DNA of 64,000 nucleotides from Phlebiopsis flavidoalba (GCA_035772785.1 JAOCPU010000017.1:496001-560000); one strand, 5' to 3'. Positions 46,701 to 57,129 are shown, counted from the first letter of the stretch. Translations and numbers: made by a program. Notes: generated by a model from the letters alone, not told the origin.

Positions 46701-47135
46701 ATCATGCCACGACAATCTACTTTACTTCAAGGTGTTCCAGGATCCAGCATTTCAGACACCGTGAATCTCCCGCAAGGTCATTTTCAGGAGTCCCAGCCTG
46801 GGTTTTTGGCAGCAAAGTCAACAGGCAAGCATAGCGGAGGAAGGTTAAAGGATCAGAATAAGGCATAGAAGGTCAAGCAGCTTCATAGCAATGCTGGAGC
46901 AATTAAAGCTGCTTGGAAAGATGAAGATACCACGATGAAAACTGAGGAAGCGTATGATGAAGAGCTGGACGCAGATTTATCCGACAATGATATGATTGAG
47001 GCAATGGGCGTTGAGACCATAATGGAAGGGTTGGAGGATATGGACATTGATGAAGAAGAAAAGGAAGAGGATTCCAACGAGGAGAATGAAGATGTGATGA
47101 GCTGTGAAAGTGAGGAGCCAGTCTGGAAAGCATAG
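43721..47135 (+). pseudogene. Decayed gene for a fungal 2OG-Fe(II)/TET-JBP-like oxygenase
   Basis: ATG 43721 begins MSIKKIDNYNPAALKDVFTT. Exon-like blocks follow: KKSFDKFDNLTDVSFLAPGN (44155), RFLQANTHLFRAQALIKMRN (44530), a Cys-rich block FKCGNPDCDKLPLSH (45640), KPSFKPRYYHPVTDLALKAI (45855), MVYNAYSPDGLIGAQQHHQM (46051) and LYYAHNYMSTQHPDYDSIWA (46455). After these come LPDEFNFC, GVYFVTEPGCIW, an intron (46619-46668), WWNAG and a TIMPR segment. The end is acidic (about 46920-47110), stop 47133-47135. The order H-x-D (QHPDYD), DEFNF, GxYFxTxPGxxW and H-x-T-x-x-P-like matches the fungal 2OG oxygenase domain related to TET/JBP DNA-base oxidases. In-frame TAG/TGA codons (46529, 46866, about 45963) and a disturbed last His indicate a pseudogene. 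The assignment rests on remembered motif order. Confidence 0.4.
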
Positions 47136-47329
47136 TTAATAAAAAATTGCTACATGTAATACAAATGTCTTCATTATTTTGCATCGGCTTGCATTTGTTG
47201 CTCTGTCAGCCCACACAATTGTTTGGGATTAAAAAGATTATTGATTCTATCTAACTATATACTACATTACATAGACGTATGTGCTAGAAGAAGAGACCAT
47301 GGTGCATGCACAAAAAAGATTGGATGCGG
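47136..47329. other. 3' flank of the oxygenase-like gene
   Basis: AT-rich, with AATAAAAAATTG just after the stop that may include the polyadenylation signal. Nothing else was recognised. Confidence 0.4.
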
Positions 47330-47790
47330 GCGTGCACGCCCGCACGAGACGAGAGCAGCGGTGGCAGTGGAATTGACGACTGGGCCGCGGCGGGCGTGCA
47401 CGACAGCACGAGAGGAGGGATGGCAGACGGGGCGGAGGGGGGGGAACTGGCGACATGGCGGTATGCAGGGAACGGCGACAGCGACTGAGCGCTGGGGAAG
47501 AACAGGGGAGGGGCGTGCACGACAGCACGAGATGGCGGCGACGGGGGGCAGCGGCGTGCGCGACGGCACAAGGTGACGGCGGGGGCGGTGATGGTGGTGA
47601 CGGTGGGGGGGCGGCGGGGGACGGGGACGGGCGGCGTGCGCGCGAGGGGACGAGAACGGAGGCAGCATCCCGTTGCGCGCGAGGGGACGAGGATGGAGGC
47701 GTGCGTGAGGGGACGAGGACGGAGGCAGTGTGCGCGAGGAGACGAGGCGGAGGCAGGGGGACGGGAGTATTGAGTGCGTGCGAGGGGAGA
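47330..47790. repeat. GC-rich, G-skewed minisatellite-like block
   Basis: Two related words recur. GGGCGTGCACGACAGCACGA and variants occur at about 47325, 47391, 47510 and 47550. GCGCGAGGGGACGAGGACGG and variants occur about four times at 47638-47745. The + strand is strongly G-rich. Open frames through the block on both strands are a by-product of GC content. Confidence 0.65.
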
Positions 47791-47794
47791 AAAG

Positions 47795-50308
47795 ACCAGG
47801 CGTGCATGTAGAAGTTTTACAAAAGACCCTGACATCTGTAACTTGCTGTATTGTAAAAACAGATGGCCGATCCTAGGAGCATTTTAAAAATGGGGTCCCA
47901 TTTTTTCAGTGTGTTGCGTATAATGTAGCCCCATCAAAACAAAACATATTTCAGTTAAGCACTTTGAGCATATGTTTTGATGGGAAGGAGCTATGTGGTA
48001 AAATAGAGTTTTCTAAACACAAGCAACCCTGTGGAATTTGCGGAAAAAAAGCGCTCAAAAAGCGCCAGGAACCGGTTCCCATCAAAAGCTTTGTGGCACT
48101 GATGGTGCCTGCTTCCAGATAAGATTCTGCTTCCATCAAATTAGATTAGATATTGATGGGCTAGCTCCTGGCATTATATTCCGCTTTTTCCTGCCCATTT
48201 CTGCTGCTATTTCCTGCCCTCGCCCTTTCGTTCCCCTCCATTCTTTCATGTAGTTTACATAGATATACATCTGGGGAGCTCAGATTTTGATTTTCGCGAG
48301 GTTCCATGATGTGCAGGGCCCACAATTAAATAAATACTATTATAATTAATAAAAAGCGGTCAATGGCACATTGGGGGGTATACCCTGGGGGGGGGGAATG
48401 GGGGCCTAGAAATGGGCGGTATGCTTGCCATTGTATAGGCATACATTGGGGCAATACAGAAATGAAGTTTGGAAGCTATCCAAGCACATGGGAACAATAG
48501 GGATATATATTATTCTGGGGGAAAAGCGGAAAAATAATATTTGGGCAGGTTCCCTTGGGGGGTATTATTGGTCTGGGGGTCGTTGTAACTATCTAGGATA
48601 TTCATATGGCATTGGGATAGGTTACATACAACGCTGGGATACCAGGGGATCAATACAGCACATGCTACACCCTGATATATACCCCAAAATGGGGGTACCC
48701 AGCATAAAAAGCGAAAATGCGCATTTACCCCTGGGCTCTACAGCGGTGGATACCTTCTGTCCGTTGTCTATATACTCTGGATATGTAGGGACATGTGTGT
48801 GGAATTATGTTATAAAGCTTTAGAGCAACTTCCCCAGTGTGCTGCAGCCCTTAAACCCAAAAAAAAGCGTCATTTAGGGTTTTAAAAAAAAGCGAAAACA
48901 TGTGCACCTATTCACACACAGGGCCAGTATATATTCAAATTCCAGCTGTAGAACACATCCTGCATACCTCCCACACATGCTACAATTTAGTTTACATCAA
49001 TTCCCCAAGTGGGTGGAAAGATGTGCTAGTGTTACAAGAGATGGAATGGGATGGGGTTAACATGAATCTCTGTATAATTACACAACTTCCTGTCTGTTTC
49101 TATGCTCTGGCAGCCTATACATGTCCCCTCCTTTCGCAAATTTGTATATAAGGGTTTTCAATGGTGTAGAATACGATGGAGATATCAGCTAAGCTTTAAT
49201 TGTACTGGAATACCATGATTTGGGCTTAACCCTAAAATTCGAAAATAAGCGCCAGGATAATTGACCAAGATCTGGAGAATTGCACTAGCTACAGGCATTC
49301 TATTGCTTCCACAATTTATAGGCATGTACTAGGTACCTATAGAATACTTTCCATGTGCTCAGAATAGCAGATTATTGATCTGGAGGGTATAGGAGGAGTA
49401 GCCATCAATTCCGCAAAAATATGTTTCCAAACATGCATATCATGTTAAAACCTTTGATCTACATGATGAAAATACTTCAATATAGTGTATCTACATGGGG
49501 GGAAATGCCCAGAACAATTCCAATCAATGGGAAGCAATGCCCAGACCCCCAGATTTCGAAAAATACCCGGAAAAAATTCGAAACAATTCCCAGGATAATG
49601 GAAATGTGACAGATGATGTTCCCATGTTATGGGCATACTCAGGGGACATATAGGGAGCTTACACAAGAAGCAGCAAGGCCAGGGGAATGCAGGGGAACCC
49701 AGGGTACCCTATTGAAAATTGCGAAAAAGCCAAAGAAAATCGGATTATATTGGTAGCACCTCTGGCAGCCCAAATGTGGTGATTCTGTTCGGTGAGCATG
49801 TTCTAAACATACATAGATACTCTAAATACAATACAGCGCCGTTAAATAAGCAAGCTGGGGAAGCTGGGAAGCAATCCCAAATGCAGTCCAAAAAGCGGAA
49901 TTGATGGAAGCGGATTGCCATCAATTCCCAGCCTAATTGGAGCAAGGGGGCGCATTGTGGGTCCACCCACAGGGTCCAGCCGCCTTCTCTTCTCGCGCCT
50001 TTTGGGCGCTTATTTTGCGCGCAAAAGGTCGTGTTAAGAAAAATTGATGGCATCCTAGCTCATTCATTTCTCCACCATATTTTGTCATGCTGATATGTTT
50101 AGGAAGCCAGAAAGCAGGGCTTCAAAAAAGAAAATTACCATTTTTGGAAGTTGTCAGCCTTTTTGTAAAACACCCCCCATTTTAAAAAGAATGTCAGCCT
50201 AGGCCTGGGACCCCCATTTTTAAAAGGCTCCTAGGATGGCCCATTTATTTTACAATACAGCCAGTTACAGATCTGTGGGTGTTTTGTAAAAGGACTACAT
50301 GGTCTGGT
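47795..50308. mobile_element. 2.5-kb non-autonomous TIR transposon, copy B
   Basis: Same element and orientation as copy A (40916-43463), 2514 bp. It starts ACCAGGCGTGCATGTAG, ends CTACATGGTCTGGT, and is flanked by direct repeats GAAAAG (47789-47794 and 50309-50314). The target differs from that of copy A, so the two are independent insertions and not a segmental duplication. The body has no coding capacity. Confidence 0.85.
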
Positions 50309-50314
50309 GAAAAG

Positions 50315-51010
50315 ACACGTTACTCACATTGGATTGTCGAGCTTGGTGGCTCGCATCGTCCAGCAGAGAGGCCGGTTCGTGTGCCAGCACACCTCCCCGG
50401 CCGTCCTCAACACTCTTGAAGTGTCGCGTTCTGTTTCGTTGTGCGAGAGTCCCGGGGTGCGCGTATTTGTGTGGCGAGAGAGCTGGGTAGAGAGAAATGG
50501 CCGCAAAGTCCGGCTCCGGCGCTCTACTGACGGTCGCCCACGTGGATAAGCGCCGGAGGGCGGGCCTGATGCGCTGGCATGCTCGCGCCACTCTCTTTGT
50601 TGCCATCGCGTTGAACGGACCCTAGTTGTGCCCGGCACCCGGTCAATGCACTTGGTAGCCTTGCAGACACGTCGTGGTCTCCCATGACGGCTTAACTGAC
50701 TGCCTTGGCAGTCAGGTGACAAGGTTATATTTGAATAACCTTGTTGAAGATACCTCAGTCCAGCAGTCTCACGGGACTCTCGCCGTTTACCTTCCACCTC
50801 CTTCCCTTTCACCACCAGTGCACCACAGCTCAAGACACACTCAACTCAATGCAGGCAAGGAGTTAGGAGGGCTGTACTAGGTGGGATAGGAGGGCAGAAA
50901 AAGGTGTAAGAGTCCAACTATGAGCAAAATGGACAAAGGTGTGTAATAATTCAACAGTCTCACTGCTCATTTACTGATTCTTTACACCATGCAGCCTCAT
51001 CCTTGCTGCA
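50315..51010. other. GC-richer flank of copy B with two adjacent hairpins
   Basis: Contains a 169-codon minus-strand open frame (50324-50833) without recognisable features, which I do not call. Two neat inverted repeats occur at 50696-50715 (9-bp arms, 2-nt loop) and 50719-50744 (10-bp arms ACAAGGTTAT/ATAACCTTGT, 6-nt loop). Confidence 0.45.
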
Positions 51011-51320
51011 TTGACTGCCGTCCCACAGTGTTGACCGCCATTCCACGGTGTTGACTGCCATTCCACGGTGTTGACCGCCATTCCATGGTGTTGACCGCCA
51101 TTCCACGGCATTGACCGCCATTCCACGGCGTTGACCGCCATCCCACGGCGTTGACCGCCATCTCGCCCTGTCAACCGCCATCCCGCCTCATTGACCACCG
51201 TCCCACGGCGTTGACTGTCGTCTCGCTCTATTGACCGTCATCTTGTCATATTGACTGCTGTTGCACCACGTTGACTGCTGTCTCATGGCGTTGACCGCCG
51301 TCCCACCACGTTGACCCTGT
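51011..51320. repeat. 20-bp minisatellite, about 15 copies
   Basis: The unit is TTGACCGCCATTCCACGGCG with substitutions but almost no length change. The 5' copies (51031-51150) are the most uniform and the 3' copies the most diverged. Because 20 is not a multiple of three, open frames through it cycle and do not indicate a gene. Confidence 0.9.
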
Positions 51321-51726
51321 CATAACTGTTTTGCTTGGCTGCTCTGATCATGTTGACTGTACCTGCTGTATCTCCACTCTCCCTTTTCTGTTGGTCTCTC
51401 TGCTCTGACTTTTTTTTTTTTGTTTTTGTTTTCATGTTATCATTTTGTTGTCTATGCCTCAATTTCTATGCGACATGCGCCTGCCTAAAGCAGGCGAAAA
51501 TTATTGGCAGTTGCTGCTGCTAACCCTAACCCTAATGAAAGTGTGATAGAGTGAAATAATATAAACATCGTGCTTTCTCCATGAGTTAGAGTCAAGATAT
51601 CAAATAATAAAACTGAACTATACCTTCCAAACAGAGAGAGAACAATGCCTTGGTATTTAACAGATCACACATGAAGTTATAATACGGAGCACAGTTGCAA
51701 CACTTGATTGATGAATATATATCTAT
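51321..51726. other. Non-coding spacer
   Basis: Contains a T-run (about 51410-51422), the telomere-like word CTAACCCTAACCCTAA as only two repeats (51529-51544), and AT-rich 3' flank of the next minus-strand gene. Confidence 0.5.
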
Positions 51727-53311
51727 TTAAGCTGAATCCTCCTTATCTTTATTCGTCACCATATCCACCCATTTCTCTATCAGATTCTCAATCTCTGTCA
51801 GCAATTTTCTAGCTGCTCTTGACTGTGGAAGGGAACTGAGTTCCCTGATGCAATTTTCCGCAGTGACCACTTTTCGTGACCATGGCTGTGTGAAAAGTGT
51901 ATCTGTTTCAGATTCAGTGGAGCGTAAACCTGTAAGCTCGTAGAGTCCAGCTTCAAATAGCTTAAGAACCGCTGGGCTCATGGCAAAGTCTGACTTCTTG
52001 AGGTCAGAGTTAGAGCCAGGTGCTGCAGAGCCCAAAGGACGTTGAGGTAAACCTGGAAGAATAGACTGTGTGGCATTCTTGGTAATCCACAACTCCAGCA
52101 ATGCCATAGAGATAGGACAGCCACAGTGCAAATATTCCTTGGGTGTGGGATTATTTGGAGCATCCCGAGTACCGCGCAAAGCATCGCCACCTTTTGGTGC
52201 TGACTTTCCACGGCCTCCAGTGTGGCAAGTAAGACACTTGATCCTGCCGTACTAATTTTTCACTTTAGAATTAGATAGCAATAAAAGAAGTTATTAGTAT
52301 ACTTACCTTGTTAATAAGAATAAGCCTGGCAATTTCTGGCCCATGTTCAAGAAGTTGTGGCCACATCTCTGCATTCTCTCGTGCTTGATGTAACATGGTT
52401 GGTATAATGCGCACTTTTTTGCCGTCAATGTGCACTGTCCTCTTGCCTATCATGGCTGCTGTAGTAGGATGAGAAAGAGTATTGGAATGTTTGAAAGAAA
52501 AGTACCAATGCCAGATGCCATGTCAGAAGTAGTACTTTGGTTCTGAGGTAAAATGCCGTATACCTCCTTACGGATCTAATAAAAATTGATTTAATAATTT
52601 AAAATATGTCAGAAACACATTTTCAAGAGGTACAACTTACCTTCTCCAGCTCTTGCCTCTGTTTATCCACATTTCCATTGAACCATGAATAAATCGCCAT
52701 TCACAGTTCTATAGAGGCATTTTCCTCAAACCATGCGTGACGTGGATCAATTCCCAGAGAGGGGCAGATGATATCGCACACCCGTTGATGGATATCATTG
52801 CAAACCTTATCAAACTGAGTGATGTCAGCCAAAGGAATTTCTTCAGCCATAGCAAACTCCGTAATTTTAGCCAGAGAATACCGAGTCAGCTTGTACTTCT
52901 GGTGCTGGGGTTGCTTCTTTGAAACGCCTCTGAATAATCAGGTCCCAGGAAAGGCCGAAACGCAAGAGCGTAGTCATTGAAGAGTTTGATGGGGAAGTAA
53001 TCCAAAAGCTGCTGAGCTAGAAATTCATCAAAGTACAGAGTCAATCTTTAAATTGAATAAAAGGATATTTTATATTACATACCACAATTCACATACTGAG
53101 ACCCATGCTGCTCTGGCTGAGCATGGTCCTGAGATCCTCTGCTGCTCTGGCTGAGCATGGTCCTGAAACCTCTGCTGCTCTGGCTGAGCATGGCTCTGAG
53201 ATTCCTGCGGCTCTAGCTGAGCATGGTCCTGAGGCTGAGACTTTGGATGCTCTGGCGGAGATTGCCCAAATGTCTGAGGAGCCTGAGGAGGAGGCGTTGA
53301 AGGAACCTAGA
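51727..53311 (-). CDS. Unrecognised gene with Pro/Gln-rich tandem-repeat N-terminus
   Basis: Minus strand. The N-terminal region (about 53311-53100) reads STPPPQAPQTFGQSPPEHPK and then an 11-residue repeat of the type AQPEQQRFQDH, three to four units (33 bp each). After an intron (about 53080-53045) come LTLYFDEFLAQQLLDYFPIKLF, FRPFLGPDYSEAF, CPSLGIDPRHAWFEENA, MAIYSWFNGNVDKQRQELEK and IRKEVYGILPQN. Next are MIGKRTVHIDGKKVRIIPTM and QARENAEMWPQLLEHGPEIA, an intron (about 52305-52255), CLTCHTGGRGKSAPKGGDAL, NPTPKEYLHCGCPISM and the end IEKWVDMVTNKDKEDSA; stop 51727-51729. A CxxC-H plus C-x-C set could bind zinc. I know no function. The position among transposons suggests a repeat-linked or captured gene. 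The start is not resolved. Confidence 0.5.
53100..53235. repeat. Coding 33-bp tandem repeat
   Basis: About four units of GCTCTGGCTGAGCATGGTCC plus variable bases. In the minus-strand frame of the surrounding gene each full unit encodes 11 residues (AQPEQQRFQDH). One unit near 53140 has a one-base length change that shifts the frame. Confidence 0.75.
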
Positions 53312-53329
53312 AATATTAATTTAGTATTA

Positions 53330-54240
53330 TGGATTTTACATTGTAGAATTGCAACAATATAAAGTGTGTCATATAATGACGATATACAGTGTTGTCAAAT
53401 TAAACACACTAAGACCTGCTATCATACTTTAACAAAACCAAGAACTGTTAATCTGTGACAGTTTGTAATATATATCGCATTTTGACATATTTCCCATACC
53501 GTCAAAATGCCACATGAATAAATACATGTGGCATTTTGACGGTATAGTTTGATAACAGATGTATATTATCATTTCAATTACGATTTATGAATAATAAATC
53601 GTTTCCAATGCGTGTTTGGGTATTGGGGATCTCTTCCTAACCCAAAATTTCATCGAAAGCGTGGGAAAGTGTGAATTTTGTTACCGTTCGATTCAAAATT
53701 GAGCGTTTCTTGGGTGTCTGCCAACCTTAACCCTAGAGTTTCGAATACAAATTTGAATTAAAACTTGTCCGATTTTCTGACATTGTTGTACATGGATCTA
53801 GCCTCTGAATATTGCTACTAACTATGCAGACCCCTGAAACTACCCCCCGGCTCAAGTTGTTACGCTAAGCGCCCCGATATTTTCAACTCCTGCAGCTCGC
53901 ACAAACTTCGACGAACTTTCGTTCCAGAATTAGCGCCCGTCTGTCTGCCGCCTTACCTTGCGAAGGACATGCTCTTTATCGTTAGTGTGTATTTAGTAAT
54001 GTCTGAACAATTTCTCTTAGTCACAAATGTATATAGAAATTTTTGCATCTCTGTAAACATCCTAATCGACATCAATGCATGCATGTTTCTGCGTTTTGTT
54101 GAGTTTCGGCATTCTCCGCGCGCCACAATGGTTTTGATCGCTTCCGCCGCACACCTACATGCAGCGAGCGCCACTGCACGACGCATGTTGTCCTGCTCTC
54201 TCTCTCTCCCTCTCGCTCTTGCGCCCATGCTCTTTATGCG
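53330..54240. other. AT-rich intergenic region with a perfect hairpin
   Basis: Contains a perfect 21-bp inverted repeat (53496-53516 and 53525-53545) around an 8-base loop. Open frames at 53953-54255 on both strands carry no family features. Confidence 0.45.
53496..53545. repeat. Perfect 21-bp inverted repeat (hairpin)
   Basis: The arms ATACCGTCAAAATGCCACAT+G and their exact complement flank AATAAATA. It could be a very short palindromic MITE, a folded-back transposon end or a protein-binding palindrome. Related words TTTGACAT/GACGGTAT occur just upstream. Confidence 0.8.
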
Positions 54241-56560
54241 CACCTCATGATGCACACTTCATGTGCCCGGCGTCGTCGCGCGTGCGTCGGCGGCAAGCGA
54301 CTTCTTTCTCGTCCTACCTCTCGAGTCGCTGATCCTCCAGGGTGGGCTCGTCCACACGCATGCCGCCCTTGCACGCTTCGCTCCCACGCTGCCCTCGTGC
54401 TCACGTCACTGAGTCACGTTGTCACAGGGATGAGAAGACCGACCTCACGCTCACGCCATTGCACTGTCACCGTTCTGAGAACGACGCCGTCGCAAGAACG
54501 AGGCAACCGGCCGCTCACGTCGTCACAAAAACAAGACAACTGGCCTCGCACTCATTGCCGTCACAAGAAAGACGCCATCACAAGAAGATGACCAACCCAG
54601 GACGACACTTTTCCCGCCGCGCACGCCGGCCTTGCCCTCTGACCTTGCACTCACACACCGTCACATCCGTGGCGCGCCCTCGCGCCTTCGACATCAAACG
54701 CCCAATTGACACCCCAAAAACGATCCTGCCATATGAGGAGCAGGCTCCAAGACCCAACCTTGGACGATTATTCCATGGCGGATTTTACAAAGTCTGCAGT
54801 GCAAGACCCGTTCGGTATGTTTTTCCCCGCGCGAGATGCGCGTGTGGTGGAGGGGGATTTGTGGTGCGACTGGGATGGGGCAAAAGGTAAGCACAATGCT
54901 CTCCTGTGAGAACAAACGGCACAGTGCACACTCACCATAAGCTCATAGAATCCCCTCACGAGAATCCTCACAAGTACCGTGCTGTCAGGATGAGCCCCGC
55001 GCACGACATGCACGGCGTGCCCCAGAACCCCTCTCACCACACCCACGGCACCGCCCCGCCCTGCCCTTGATGTCGCACCCCGCACGGCTCAAACACCACG
55101 CACGACGCAGACAGATCACCGCCACTGTGGGCCACTACCTCGCTTACGTGGCATCGAAACATCGTCTCGGCGCGACACGCACTGTGATTCCGACGTGTGC
55201 AAAACGGCCGCTGGAAACATGCCCAGGAACTTTCCAGGATATGGCAACGCACCACGCCAGTGCGTCGCGCATGTTTTTGACCTCGAACGGGACTGCGAAC
55301 GGCCCGGGAACTTGGGGACTCCCTCTCTCCATGGGCGACAGGCGCGGCAGGGAGGGATCTGTCCGGCGCGGGATGTCGACAGAGTGTCCTTCACAAGGGA
55401 CGAGGTAAGTATGTTGTGTCTTCTTGGAACGAAAGGCACGCTCACCGTTGATTATAGCGGCTTTTTCACGGCCGTAACAATGCAGGTGCAATTGATGGAG
55501 GCGCGACGCACGCTGGACACAAAGGGTGGATCGTGTGGTTTAACTGAGAATAGAAGGTGAGCAAAGCTCATTTTTGGAATAAACAGTATGCTTACTGCTA
55601 GAGACAAAGAGCTTGTAGTAGCTATCCTGCCAGCCGCGCGCCGTCAGCAAGAACCGCGCACAGAATAGCGCACCCAGACCCCTCCCACCACACAGCGGCA
55701 CCATCGACTCTCGACATCGCACCTGGCCGAATCGAACGCCACCCACAGCACGCACATGCACCCCCGAACCGAACGGCCACATGTCATGTGGCAGCCGCTC
55801 GAGCCCGACGTTTGCCGGGAGCTCAAACCAACGGGCTTGGGTCGAAGACGGGGTGGTGTGGGATAGAGGGCACGAAGAATCTGTTGTGCACAATACAGGT
55901 GAGTGCATGTCAGCTCTTGCTTATAGAATGTTTGCTCACAATTGTCCGTCTAGGCAGAACCTCGTCAATGCACTCAAACCATGCGAGCAGTCCAAGAGTG
56001 CACGACCCCCAATGCACTTCGCCAGCTACATTTCTTCTTCCCCGACGTGTTCTCCAGTATCGAGTGCACGCTTATGTTGCGACGTTCCTCACATTTGATC
56101 GTACGTCTGCTTTCCTCTTGCCTTGCACGCATGCTAATGATATTGATAGTCTCTTGACTGGACCAACACCCAGGACAGCACCCTCATCAGCAATGTCTCT
56201 CTGTGCCACTCCATGGAGATTTGCACTATATTACGAAGCATAACAAACCCTACAATTACTCCCTCCATCTTGGTTTCGCAGCAGCGGTACCCGTCTACCA
56301 CACGGCACGAAGCTCTGGGAAAGAGACTTCCCTCGATATCGTCACGCCTAGGCAGATGACTACCATGGTGCACATGCTTCTCCTGCTCGTCATGATAAAC
56401 GCTGGGCACATTATCCTTGGCCAGTTCAATACCGTGCTTGTAAATCTTGGTATAGGAGGTTTAGTTAGGGTGATAGCATGTTCTACTCAAGTCAGTAAGA
56501 TGGATGCACAAATAAACTATAGAATATTATTCATAAATCGGTCGAGCCAGTATTGGCCCG
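54240..56560 (+). other. Poorly resolved region with splice-like signals
   Basis: The first 400 bases are CAC-rich and GC-rich. On + several clean donor/acceptor pairs delimit short introns: 54888 to about 54949 (GTAAGC...CATAG), 55406-55458 (GTAAGT...TATAG), 55899-55953 (GTGAGT...CTAG) and 56101-56149 (GTACGT...GATAG). Coding-like runs include VVEGDLWCDWDGAK, HENPHKYRAVRMSP, FDLERDCERPGNLGTPSL, QYRVHAYVATFLTFD and LDWTNTQDSTLISNVSLCHS. This looks like a spliced + strand gene or gene remnant spanning about 54.7-56.4 kb. I do not recognise it. Confidence 0.3.
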
Positions 56561-56589
56561 CATCCGCTAGTGTACTGGTGTAAGCTTTT

Positions 56590-56960
56590 CACCAAATAGA
56601 GCTTCATCCTCAGTAAAAGTGTTATTAACTAGAAGTAGATATATCAACAAGCTGATAATGTTTCTCAATATTACAGTTACATACCACAAGGTCGCTTTGA
56701 CAACAGGTAACCCCTCTCTTTCACTTTCTTCTTCCCCAGCATTGCCTTTTTCAAGGTGTTGGATCTTTTTCTGTAAGGCAGCAATATAGTCTAATTCATT
56801 CAATTATAGCTATCATTATATATTATGAAGAAAAAAGAACACACCGTGGAAGTGGCGGATCTTATAAACTGACAAACTTTTCATGGGTTTGCAATGCTTT
56901 CTTCAAGCGTTTGATGTCATTGCTTTTCAAGATAGCAGTTTGGGTTTTAGTCAAAGCCAT
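56590..56960 (-). CDS. Small coiled-coil protein, unknown
   Basis: Minus strand, ATG 56960: MALTKTQTAILKSNDIKRLK, KALQTHEKF, an intron (about 56869-56808), LDYIAALQKKIQHLEKGNAGE and EESEREGLPV. Heptad-like Leu/Ile spacing suggests a short coiled coil. It lies just beyond the Crypton and could belong to it or to another repeat. The end is not well defined. Confidence 0.3.
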
Positions 56961-57129
56961 CAGAGAGAGTTAAACTTCAACTCTTAACAGAGAAGCAATA
57001 GAGTAAGCGTGAGATGATGACGGCTAAGAAGAGGTCTAACAAACTTTGACAAGCATTAGCCAAATCAATTGCTTAGTCATCCAGCGCGTAGCATTGCCAA
57101 GATGTGCTCATTATTCTACCTCGCTCTTT

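Noticed and set aside
47262..47835. Long minus-strand Pro/Ser/Arg-rich open frames
   Set aside because: They are translations of the GC-rich minisatellite; all three frames are open for the same reason, so they do not indicate a gene.
40916..50308. The two 2.5-kb repeats as LTRs of one retroelement
   Set aside because: Each copy has its own TIRs and its own, different, target duplication, and the sequence between them encodes no reverse transcriptase.
50324..50833. 169-codon minus-strand open frame
   Set aside because: No recognisable domain. It spans two hairpins and starts beside a transposon border; likely a chance frame in GC-rich DNA.
50960..51198. Minus-strand frames of the type MAVNAVEWRSTPWNGGQ
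   Set aside because: Produced by the 20-bp minisatellite; the unit length is not a multiple of three and no flanking coding sequence exists.
51529..51544. Telomere-like CTAACCCTAACCCTAA
   Set aside because: Only two repeats, internal in the sequence and with no array; short chance occurrences are expected.
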